Source: DATKMP01 sp963790045
GTDB lineage: Bacteria; Bacteroidota; Ignavibacteria; UBA10030
DNA: 64,000 bases
Assembly: GCA_963790045.1 (NCBI GenBank)
Contig: CAWBMS010000011.1
Span: forward strand, 62,001-126,000
Direction of reading: 5' to 3'
Positions 46,901 to 54,603 of the stretch are shown here, one piece after another. Under the pieces are notes generated by a model. That model saw only the letters and a list, made by a program, of their open reading frames with translations. It made no database searches and had not been told where the DNA came from. How positions within the stretch are numbered: the first letter of the stretch is position 1; every line of letters starts with the position of its first letter. Both the position numbers and the translations under genes were made by a program.

Positions 46901-49900
46901 GGTTATATTCACGGCTCCGAACAAAGCTACGATACGTTTGTAAAAGAATTCGATAACTCGCTGCGCATCGTGCTGAAGTTCTGGAAATTATTCTACGATA
47001 GCAAAACCGATCCGAAAAACAAAGAGAAGCGGACGGATGAAATCCTCGATGAGATTTTTAGAAATTCTTCCGATCTGGAATTTTTAGAACACGTGCTGGC
47101 AGATTTCGATGTCATCAAAAATTTAAAGAAGGTCTCGCAGAACAGCTTGATGATCAGCAACATTCAGTCGCTGTATTATGCGTTCCCGAAAGAATCCGGC
47201 GTCTCGATCAATACGATTCGCGGCTCGAAAAATTCTGTATTTGAATTCTACGAAAACATCGGACAGTGCTGCGATTTGAAGAGCTTCATCAGCAGCAAAG
47301 CATTCACCAAGATTTACGAGAACTTGCTGCCGCAGGTGTACAAAAATATTCCGGCAATTAAGCATTTAAAGTACAATGCCGTTGTGTCCAAGTATGGCAA
47401 AGCGACCATTTTGAAATACATCAGCAACAAACTGGACTACCAGCCGAACAGTTATGTCCTCGATGATCCCGATGAAAAGATCATCATGAAAGAAATTTTA
47501 TTGGAGACAGAAAAAATATTATTCTCCGATGCGAAGACAAAAATTCTTGCGCTGGATGCATCGAAAGATCCTTCCGGCGACAAAGCAAAGCTGGAAGGCA
47601 TCAACCGCATCCTCAGAAAATATATCGAGGAATTGTTGCTGCATTTCAATCTGCCGTTCGGACAGGTTGGCATCGAACCGACGATGGAAGAATTGGTCAA
47701 CACGACCGCCGAACAGTTTGCGGAAATTGTCGGCAAATCCATTAGCGATCTCAACATCGAAGGATATGTCGATACGTTTGCGACAAGCGTTATCACGTCC
47801 AGCGTTTCGGATTTGTCGAAAGCAAGTCTGGGCGGATACGTGCAGGATACGATCAAGAACTTTATAATGGAAAAAGGGCTGACGGAAGTTCAGCAGTTGC
47901 TCCGTTTGTATTTGCTGACGCGTGAACATCAATTTTCCACGCAAGTGAGATCAAAGATCGAATTGCTTGCATCCAAAATGTCGCACAAAGGCGATGTGGA
48001 AGTCCGGTTGCTCTCGGAAGATTTGCTGTACAGCATCCTCAACGATGAACTGAAAGAACTGACGCAGAATATCTGGCAGTCGCGCACGCGGAAAATTGTA
48101 CCGGAGATGTTGCACGATGAAGTGCGTGCCACGGCATTGTTCTTCATCGAATTGATCAACAAAACAAAATCGACGGAATATTATAATCGCTACAATCACG
48201 TGCTGATAAAATTTGTCGAAACAAAATTTGTGAAGCAGAATTCCAGCGTGAATGAAATGATTCAGCATGGCATGACGCTGCACAAAAACTTTACGATGGA
48301 AACCGGCGAAGACGGAGCTGTGGCGTGGATCAACAAAGTGATGATGAAGTGCGGTGTCATCGGTTTGGAACAACCGGTGCAAACGCATACACGCATTGCC
48401 ACCGATTCTAAGAAGCGCGTGTATCCCAATCACAAAGCCGACCGTGAAGAGAACGATGAAGTGGTGCGCGATTACTCCGAACCGCACGAATACATCAAGA
48501 GCATGGATATAAAACCAGCATCGGTGTTTTTCGGTAAGCGAATGGAACAATTCATCGAGAACATGGACGAAAACGACTATCGCTGCAAAATTATCAAGCA
48601 CGGCCTGGTGAAGGTGCTCTACGTGTTCCAAAAGAGTTACAGCAAGTATCTCACGGATAATTACCGCTTAATCCAAGCTGATCAGGTGAGTGTGGAAGAT
48701 GTGAAGAAATTCACGCCGGATGTCGTTTTATTTTTCGGCGCACCGGAAAAAGTTATTTCGTTCCCGCAAATCGGTTATTTCGATTTGAAGGGGCCGAAAG
48801 GCAACATCAAAACACTCGTGACGCCGCTGAAGAAAGAAATCGATTACTTTGGCAACATCAAAAAGCCGTGGCTGACAATGTTGAACGAAAAAGTAAAAGA
48901 GATGGGCGGCGTGCCGATTCACGGTTCGTTGTTCGCCGTGGAAGAAGACGACGGCAGTTTGTTCGTCATTCAAATTGATGGCGACAGCGGCGTCGGTAAA
49001 TCCGAAATGCTTGCCGCGATGATGCTGAAATGGCTGAAGAAAGATTTGCAAGGCATTCGTTCGATCAAAATGATTGCGGGCGATATGTTCTTCATCTTCC
49101 CGGACGACAAAGGGAATTTGTACGGCATCGGAACGGAAGAAGGCGATTTCTCGCGCGTCACGGATTTCGATCCCGACTTCATCAAATATTATTATTCACT
49201 CTTCGCCAAAGCGGCGGACAGCAATGTGGAAGACTTGAATTCCCGCAGCACCATCAGCGGCTTGTGCGATATTACCATGCCGTTCAAGATCGATATTATG
49301 TTGACGGCGAGCAACTACGGACGCGCCGAAGCCGGTATTACACGCTACGAGAATCCGGAAAACTTTTTACTCTACCGCGATTCGCACGGCGAACGTAAAG
49401 AGAAGGCAACCAGTTCCGATAATCCGCATTTGCAGCGCACGTTACTGCGCTACACCGGCGATAAAAATATTGTCGAGGTAATGGATAAGCACGGCAATTA
49501 TATCGACGACGTGCTCGATTGGCAGTGGGATGACTTCACCGGAAAATATTATCTTGCAGCATCGTACAAGATGATCGACAAGATCGATATTGAAGACGTG
49601 GTAAATAAAATCTTTGTTGGCAAGAACGTGAAGCTGAAAGATAGCAAATACAAAATTACGCGCGTCAATTTCGACATCATCAAAAATCGATTCATCGCAT
49701 CGGTGACGACGACGGTGAAGGACAGCGACAACAGCACGGCGGACGTGAAAACCGAAACGATGTTGGACAAAGACATCTTCAACAGTATCTTTAATTCGCT
49801 TGCCAGCACGCCGGCCGGGCAGCCGTTTGTGGCGGAAGAAGGACAGATCGAATCGCGTAAGCATTTGATCGATATTCTAAAAGGCGCTGCGGGCGAAGGC

Positions 49901-50572
49901 AAAGGCAAAAATATCCGGCTCGGCATTCTCTCGACCGACCTTGGACGCAAAGGAAAAGAAATTACCGGGCCGCAGGCAGCAGCGGCAGATATGAAAACGA
50001 TGATTCAGGAAGTTCGTATTTTCCGGCACGACATTAATGAAAATAAAAATGCCGTGCAGCAGCTTGTGTACGAAAAATATTCGCACATCTTTAACAGTCA
50101 TAAACACAACAGCGAAGTATGCCGGTACAACTTTATGTTGTTCCAGTTAGAGCAGATGAGGAAAGCATCGTTCGTGCGCGTCGATGATTTGAAGACGCCC
50201 GTCGATCTGACGGGCATCAAAGGATTCGAGCCGCTTTCATCGAAACGGGAATTCAGTCCGCTGCTCGTAACGCCGAACATCAACGTGGAACTGACCTCCG
50301 CAGGCGAAACGTACGAACAGTTGATGAGCTTGCCGAGCAATCCGGATATTGCGGATGAGTTCCTCGAGGACGAACCGAAGCTGTACATCGCTGAAGGGTA
50401 CAGCACCGAAACGGTGATCAACAATACGATCTTGCAGATGTTGATTTTAAGCGGCTACTTGACGATTGAAGACATCACGCGCGGGCGCATCACAGAAAAA
50501 GTGAACCGCGAAACGCTTGCCGCCGCAAAATACGCTGCGGTAAAAATACTGAAGAACCGCAAAAAGAAATAA
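43934..50572 (+). CDS. Giant 2,212-residue protein: aminotransferase-like domain plus HPr-kinase/PEPCK-like P-loop domain
   Basis: One uninterrupted frame of 6.6 kb. Residues ~1-600 are mostly helical and unassigned. At ~640-1000 is a fold-type-I PLP aminotransferase pattern: NDPSNPSGY at ~669, D702 in LLDEAYSD, K746 in STTKNLGATGNRLG (Schiff-base lysine), and R985 in LRFSLGGY (carboxylate binding). Residues ~1000-1600 are helical with no recognised family. A Walker A loop GDSGVGKSE lies at 1683-1691 (K1689). Its GxSGxGKSE form is that of HPr kinase rather than of ordinary NTPases, and VPIHGSLFAV precedes it. FDIxMTAS-type and ASNYGRAEAGITRYENP segments follow. No signal peptide or membrane helix, so it is cytoplasmic. 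It stands alone, closed by a terminator. The actual reaction is unknown. Confidence 0.8.
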   Translation: MQLPGKPIAHLQSDAKDFLNLYVSLGERAENFLPKHIVDSLRNFAELCCQEPDDPSRQRTEIDKNILELKELLPGYADVSLMLFPHEDSKAYQYTAKKQKFAGRLTALIDTELVDDKTKPQVLNILKAHDYSIGTPPVEQSQIDLMYKLTLGDDVQELRKFRDVLGVNGDIEEAQWNYLMDVLEQMVIQSTHYTTNAERNDFLARTELTVNFKGLNGFTRTVVGGGAATVIELIAEELFNAHDVRVIEFTDADALYEEIKNDMTCIFAVKVQSMRKNVFNDLRWFPYMMRIIIVDDSPESRSTNTSMVFGIHNKVINTLNKVHTKKLGALANTQLNLRLILDKVNDENLEKYRLCMEKKIADYEEELKEFRQVQLGEIGNLKKDITLFKFNDYAKQIIKDKYAITKLHDYIVLIQDCKDHKKIQKLNTELIHEFETRTKAYIYSNIEQVNIATIVEGGGRGQLRTYGEYLLQRKLKPVDQKISDKCKTIVDIIPNTYQRTLKNHFHKNFGINLFLEKYKEFITKVENESNAKGRFTNFLIDIGVNDAYQKKSPEEQKVVKDFISNLSNLDITTIADDVQMIIRDILFHAVLKPYIVFNTEASWEYKDLFPVDRFDINPFDLEVGLTEEKRIDFERLYHRLNRMKNTFQLFDDTGSLWDRFCENLTIIINDPSNPSGYTDFNNPSLIKFLKFLNNNKITLLLDEAYSDAIKIDDPDEPKWRTISRYVMNNITSLPNISIVSSLSTTKNLGATGNRLGSIVTTPARKDVVEFAKQQHSIETGNTNSLFMLVNTIEAAQLAKKIKDAMESELPKDASRFKIKALIENAIIDEIESYAERISGAKKSSNAIKRFSPFEGSPLHIFLLEELVSLDKLDVLGLPDDFKYKGEPFYKYYQEHFVKAINAFRVNKLFRNVCNRRMVLIKQKAKEVLSLTGADKYCEVLESDGSYLFNLLLNDFFSYQDLEKFTMKLAGQRGISVLPYQTGFLRFSLGGYIHGSEQSYDTFVKEFDNSLRIVLKFWKLFYDSKTDPKNKEKRTDEILDEIFRNSSDLEFLEHVLADFDVIKNLKKVSQNSLMISNIQSLYYAFPKESGVSINTIRGSKNSVFEFYENIGQCCDLKSFISSKAFTKIYENLLPQVYKNIPAIKHLKYNAVVSKYGKATILKYISNKLDYQPNSYVLDDPDEKIIMKEILLETEKILFSDAKTKILALDASKDPSGDKAKLEGINRILRKYIEELLLHFNLPFGQVGIEPTMEELVNTTAEQFAEIVGKSISDLNIEGYVDTFATSVITSSVSDLSKASLGGYVQDTIKNFIMEKGLTEVQQLLRLYLLTREHQFSTQVRSKIELLASKMSHKGDVEVRLLSEDLLYSILNDELKELTQNIWQSRTRKIVPEMLHDEVRATALFFIELINKTKSTEYYNRYNHVLIKFVETKFVKQNSSVNEMIQHGMTLHKNFTMETGEDGAVAWINKVMMKCGVIGLEQPVQTHTRIATDSKKRVYPNHKADREENDEVVRDYSEPHEYIKSMDIKPASVFFGKRMEQFIENMDENDYRCKIIKHGLVKVLYVFQKSYSKYLTDNYRLIQADQVSVEDVKKFTPDVVLFFGAPEKVISFPQIGYFDLKGPKGNIKTLVTPLKKEIDYFGNIKKPWLTMLNEKVKEMGGVPIHGSLFAVEEDDGSLFVIQIDGDSGVGKSEMLAAMMLKWLKKDLQGIRSIKMIAGDMFFIFPDDKGNLYGIGTEEGDFSRVTDFDPDFIKYYYSLFAKAADSNVEDLNSRSTISGLCDITMPFKIDIMLTASNYGRAEAGITRYENPENFLLYRDSHGERKEKATSSDNPHLQRTLLRYTGDKNIVEVMDKHGNYIDDVLDWQWDDFTGKYYLAASYKMIDKIDIEDVVNKIFVGKNVKLKDSKYKITRVNFDIIKNRFIASVTTTVKDSDNSTADVKTETMLDKDIFNSIFNSLASTPAGQPFVAEEGQIESRKHLIDILKGAAGEGKGKNIRLGILSTDLGRKGKEITGPQAAAADMKTMIQEVRIFRHDINENKNAVQQLVYEKYSHIFNSHKHNSEVCRYNFMLFQLEQMRKASFVRVDDLKTPVDLTGIKGFEPLSSKREFSPLLVTPNINVELTSAGETYEQLMSLPSNPDIADEFLEDEPKLYIAEGYSTETVINNTILQMLILSGYLTIEDITRGRITEKVNRETLAAAKYAAVKILKNRKKK

Positions 50573-50610
50573 CAATCAGTTGTTTTTTGGGAAGTGATAA
50601 AGAAGAAAAG

Positions 50611-50647
50611 AAAAGTCACACTGAGCTTGTCGAAGTGTGACTTTTTT
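50611..50647 (+). terminator. Rho-independent terminator after the giant gene
   Basis: A perfect stem AAAAGTCACACT / AGTGTGACTTTT with an 11-base loop and a run of six T. It lies about 40 bases behind the stop. Confidence 0.92.
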
Positions 50648-50735
50648 AATGGGATCCGCACTTCAATAGGATCAGAGTAATTCCTTTGGTGATAATTTAG
50701 TTATTTCCATAAAAGCGGTTCAAATTACAGAACGT

Positions 50736-50775
50736 CGCCATCGCCGGCTGGAAAGCAGGGGATGGCGATTTTTGT
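50736..50775 (+). other. Intergenic hairpin with T-run
   Basis: CGCCATC and GATGGCG pair across an 18-base loop, and a short T-run follows. It may be a second terminator. The rest of 50648-50999 shows no gene that can be supported. Confidence 0.45.
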
Positions 50776-50999
50776 TGTACGGGTGATTGGAAAACCGGAC
50801 TTGCTTTTTATTTTGGAAATGCAGAAATTTAGAAGAGTAAGCTTCACCAATAAAATAGTTTCGGAAATATGGAAGGGTTGTGTGGATGGTGGAAGAAGTC
50901 GGTGAGTCGTTGAGTCGAAAATTGTTAAGGTGTGGTTTGCTGAAAATAAAATATGCACATAATAGATGCTTACAAAAAACCATCATAGAAAAAAAGATA

Positions 51000-51512
51000 A
51001 TGATATTCCTCTTTCTCGTCAGTCTATTGATGAATTATTCGTTTCTGTCTTGCCAATATAGGTACAGTGTCTATAATTCCGATATGAAACAAAATTTGAT
51101 TTTCCTTCTTCAGCGTGATACAGCATCATCAAGCAATGGAATATCAATTCACGAAACTTGTCGTCCTCTCGTGATTCTTGGGGAAGTAAGTTTGGGGGCA
51201 GTTACCGGTTGTGCCGGTGGTCTCCTTGGGGGAATCATTGCCATTCAAGTTTCCAACCCGGATGGACTAGGGGCAATAGGAGTAAGTACACTTGGCATTA
51301 CTTCAGGTTTTTTCTTTGGATATCCATACGGAATATATTTGGAACAAAAAGGAACAAAGGTATCTTATTGGGAATTACTTGCGAGTGAAATAATAGGCGC
51401 CGGTATAGGAACCGCAATTGACCTTATCTCTCATTATAATCGAACAGCACGTATTTTGCCATTTGCTCTTCCTCTTGCATTTCCCATTGCATATATCGAA
51501 ATAGTAAAATAA
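51000..51512 (+). CDS. Glycine-rich membrane or lipoprotein-like hypothetical protein
   Basis: A 170-residue protein. The N-terminus IFLFLVSLLMNYSFLSCQYR resembles a signal sequence with a possible lipobox cysteine. Two glycine-rich hydrophobic stretches follow (GAVTGCAGGLLGGIIAIQV and GAIGVSTLGITSGFFFGYPYG), like glycine-zipper segments, plus a last hydrophobic tail (ILPFALPLAFPIAYIEI). The frame is open to 50880, but the upstream part has no protein-like character. Family not recognised. Confidence 0.55.
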   Translation: MIFLFLVSLLMNYSFLSCQYRYSVYNSDMKQNLIFLLQRDTASSSNGISIHETCRPLVILGEVSLGAVTGCAGGLLGGIIAIQVSNPDGLGAIGVSTLGITSGFFFGYPYGIYLEQKGTKVSYWELLASEIIGAGIGTAIDLISHYNRTARILPFALPLAFPIAYIEIVK

Positions 51513-51634
51513 TTATTTGAGATTATCCCTATTGTGAAGTAGTTAAACCCCTGAACATAAATGGATAATCGGCCTGCATGCCGCAAGCAGGGAATCCAGA
51601 AAAAATAGTACATAATTAATTGAAGGAGAATAAT

Positions 51635-52123
51635 ATGCAATCACTATCATTAAATCTTCGGTCGGAAGTAAATCATACTTCCAGAAAATGGTTTCTGATT
51701 ATCGTCATACTTTTCGTGGTGGTAATGGTGACAATGATGTGGTATTCCAATACGACGATGAAAATATCTCTGGCGATTATGCTGGTGATGAATTTAGTTC
51801 AGGCATTTGTAAATTATTATACATCAAAGCCATTATTGTTGACATTTGATGAACAGGGAATTCAAGGCAAGGCCAAACCGAAGAAAGACATTACCATTCT
51901 GTGGAATACGATATCGAGCATCGAATTCAAAATGTTTTCGATGAACGTGCAACGGACGAAAGACGGCAAAGAAGAAGAAATCGATTTAAGCCACATTACC
52001 TATGAAGACCATAAAAAGGTAAAACCGCAAATTGTTGAGCTTGCAAAATCCAAAGGTATCGCCGTCCAAACGGACATGAAAATGAACATCAATAACTTGT
52101 GCTGTGAGGAATTTGAACTCTAA
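51635..52123 (+). CDS. Two-helix membrane protein with a cytoplasmic PH-like domain
   Basis: A 162-residue protein. Two hydrophobic helices (WFLIIVILFVVVMVTMMWY and ISLAIMLVMNLVQAFVNYY) are followed by a beta-rich tail starting PLLLTFDEQGIQGK and ILWNTISSIEFKMFSMNV. This helix-pair plus PH-like arrangement is common in small bacterial membrane proteins of unknown role. AAGGAG at 51622-51627 is 7 bases before the ATG and fixes the start. It ends with a cysteine pair (NNLCCEEFEL). Confidence 0.65.
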   Translation: MQSLSLNLRSEVNHTSRKWFLIIVILFVVVMVTMMWYSNTTMKISLAIMLVMNLVQAFVNYYTSKPLLLTFDEQGIQGKAKPKKDITILWNTISSIEFKMFSMNVQRTKDGKEEEIDLSHITYEDHKKVKPQIVELAKSKGIAVQTDMKMNINNLCCEEFEL

Positions 52124-52198
52124 AACAATGATAGTAAAAATATAAAATGCTAAACCGCAAAGAACGCCAAGCAGGCGCAAAGTTCACAAAGAAATGTT

Positions 52199-52242
52199 AC
52201 CTTTCGAAGGAACGTGTGTATTCGCAGAGTCCTTCGAAAGGT
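52199..52242. repeat. 13-base inverted repeat
   Basis: ACCTTTCGAAGGA and TCCTTCGAAAGGT are perfect reverse complements 18 bases apart. Just before them is a CCGCAAAGAACGCCAAGCAG / CGCAAAGTTC word of a kind often seen as dispersed intergenic repeats. It may be a hairpin in RNA or the remains of a small mobile repeat. Confidence 0.6.
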
Positions 52243-52324
52243 TGCTATGCGATCTCTACGGAAAAAGAATTGGCTTAGGGATAGAAAATAGTATTGAGGA
52301 AAAATATTACTTGAGAAGACGAAG

Positions 52325-52786
52325 ATGAAAACCATCTACAGAAAATTACGGACAATCGGTGTATGCGCCATTGGGGCGTTTGCGCTCATCATGTTTCTGC
52401 GCACATCCTACCGGCAACCGAATTACCCGTCGATCACAGCTGTGCAGCAAATTCATCCCGATGAACGCTGCCTCATGTTCACAAAAACTAAACAACCATC
52501 AAACGAAGAACGTATCGCAAAACATTTTGCTGAAGATACGCTGCCGGGATTGATAAAAAAAGGATTGATCAAAAAATATCAACGCACAACTGAAGAAACT
52601 TGTATTTCTGTCGATGGCGGCTTATGGAATGGCCGTTCTGCTTTTTTTAAACAATCGTTGATGAAAGAACTCTCGGTGTATAATACGTTCAACGGCTATG
52701 CTGTTACCGCGCGGATTGTAGATAGCACATCTGGAAAACTCTATGCGCAAATAGCACCATCATCTAAAATTATTTTTTACGATTAA
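52325..52786 (+). CDS. Membrane-anchored hypothetical protein
   Basis: A 153-residue protein with one N-terminal transmembrane helix (TIGVCAIGAFALIMFL) after a basic start (KTIYRKLR), so the rest is probably outside the inner membrane. The soluble part contains RIAKHFAEDTLPGLIKKGLI and SVDGGLWNGRSAFFKQSLMK; I recognise no family. Neighbours give no hint. Confidence 0.55.
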   Translation: MKTIYRKLRTIGVCAIGAFALIMFLRTSYRQPNYPSITAVQQIHPDERCLMFTKTKQPSNEERIAKHFAEDTLPGLIKKGLIKKYQRTTEETCISVDGGLWNGRSAFFKQSLMKELSVYNTFNGYAVTARIVDSTSGKLYAQIAPSSKIIFYD

Positions 52787-52932
52787 AGAACTGTCCTTTT
52801 AATAAAGTGGAACCGATTTTTGTGTAAAACCTCGATTGGTTATAAAATTATTGAATAGATAAACGCTGATAACAGGAAAACGAGCATAGAAGTCCAATAA
52901 ATTTATGTAAAGAACATCAAGGAGTTGTTCTT

Positions 52933-54438
52933 ATGAAAATTTTAATGGTCTATCCTGAAATGCCGGACAACGTGACGAACAGCCGCGCGCTTGTCCGTTT
53001 TGCAGGCAGGAAATCTATTTTCCCACCGTTGGGGCTGCTTACGGTAGCTGCATTGCTTCCCGCCGAATGGGAAAAGAAACTCATCGATCTTAACGTCGAA
53101 TCTTTGTCTGCGAAAGACATTCAATGGGCGGATTATGTTTTTATCAGTGCGATGAATGTTCAATCCAAAAGTGCTGAAAAAATAATCCGCGTATGCCAAG
53201 AATGCGGCGCGAAAATCGTTGCCGGCGGTCCATTGTTCACGCACGAATATGAACGGTTTGAAGATGTTGATTACTTTGTGCTCAACGAAGCGGAACTGAC
53301 GTTGCCGATGTTTTTGAATGATCTGAACCATGGCGAAGCGAAACACATTTATTCCACAAATGAATTTGCAGATATTCGCACAACGCCTGTGCCGATGTGG
53401 GAATTAGTTAACGTCAATCAATATTTATATTCCATCGTTCAATATTCCCGCGGGTGTCCGTATCTTTGCGACTTCTGCGATGTTACGGCGTTGTACGGTA
53501 GAGTGCCGAGAGTAAAAACTCCGCAGCAGATTATTTATGAACTCGATCAGTTGATGGCATCGGGCAATATTGAATCCATTCTGTTTGCCGATGATAATCT
53601 CATCGGCAATAAAAATATTTTAAAGAAAGAACTATTGCCTGCTCTCATTGAATGGCGAAGCAGAAATCCGTATGCACCGGCATTTACAACACAGGCAACG
53701 ATCACTCTTGCAGACGATGAAGAGTTATGCCATTTAATGCTGGAAGCGGGATTTCGTCACATTCTTATCGGTATTGAATCTGTGCACGATGCATCATTCC
53801 TTGCGATGAAAAAGAAACAAAATGCCGGCAGGAATTTATTGGAGACGGTAAAATATCTTCAGCACATGGGTTTTATTATTATCGGAACATTCATTGTGGG
53901 GTTCGATACGGATACCAAAGCGGTGTTTGACGACATTAGCAACTTCATTCAAGAAAGCGGCATCATCTATGTCATTGTGAATGTTTTGAAAGCGCCGCCC
54001 GGAACGGAATTGTATAAACGAATGAAGCGGGAGAATCGATTGCTGCCGCAATTTGAATTCGATGAAGACAAAACGAATATCATTCCTGTTATGAATCCGG
54101 CTGATTTGCATGAAGGATATAAAAAAATACTCCTTCACACGTATTCTCCAGCCGGTGTGCTGCAAAGGATTCTGCAATACCTGCATGACCGGAATAAAAA
54201 TTTCAAAGTGACGTATCCGGTGCGGAGGAAAACAAGGGCGTACGATGTTGTCTTTCTTTTAAAAATTATCTGGACAATCGGCATCGTTCATAAAGAGCGA
54301 AAATATTTCTGGAAGCTGTTGGCACGAACAGCGAAAACGGATTTCCACATGTTAGACTTTGCATTGTTTTATTCTACTCTGATGTATCAATACAACAGTT
54401 TGCTGAAGACGTTTTTGAGAAAGAAAAAGAGGGAATAG
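52933..54438 (+). CDS. B12-binding-domain radical SAM protein (DUF4070-type)
   Basis: A 501-residue protein. The N-terminal cobalamin-binding-like domain (FPPLGLLTVAALLPAEWEKK, IVAGGPLFTHEYE) is followed by the radical SAM domain with cluster cysteines C175, C179 and C182 in RGCPYLCDFCDVTALYGR and VPRVKTPQQIIYEL. The C-terminal part (NPADLHEGYKKILLHTYSP) matches the DUF4070 style. Relatives include the hopanoid methylases HpnP/HpnR and many uncharacterised methylases. No hopanoid or pigment genes are close, so the substrate is unknown. TCAAGGAG precedes the ATG. Confidence 0.87.
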   Translation: MKILMVYPEMPDNVTNSRALVRFAGRKSIFPPLGLLTVAALLPAEWEKKLIDLNVESLSAKDIQWADYVFISAMNVQSKSAEKIIRVCQECGAKIVAGGPLFTHEYERFEDVDYFVLNEAELTLPMFLNDLNHGEAKHIYSTNEFADIRTTPVPMWELVNVNQYLYSIVQYSRGCPYLCDFCDVTALYGRVPRVKTPQQIIYELDQLMASGNIESILFADDNLIGNKNILKKELLPALIEWRSRNPYAPAFTTQATITLADDEELCHLMLEAGFRHILIGIESVHDASFLAMKKKQNAGRNLLETVKYLQHMGFIIIGTFIVGFDTDTKAVFDDISNFIQESGIIYVIVNVLKAPPGTELYKRMKRENRLLPQFEFDEDKTNIIPVMNPADLHEGYKKILLHTYSPAGVLQRILQYLHDRNKNFKVTYPVRRKTRAYDVVFLLKIIWTIGIVHKERKYFWKLLARTAKTDFHMLDFALFYSTLMYQYNSLLKTFLRKKKRE

Positions 54439-54603
54439 ATATTTATTCCAAAGCAGATGATCCGGTTGAAATGGTTTCGGTGATATAGAATCGTGAATAC
54501 TTGTATTTGAAATTGAGAATGTGTAAACTGTCATCATTCAAGCTTCACAAAAATAAATGGTTCATAAGTTCGAGGTCTTATAAATTGAATTTGGAGTGGA
54601 TGA

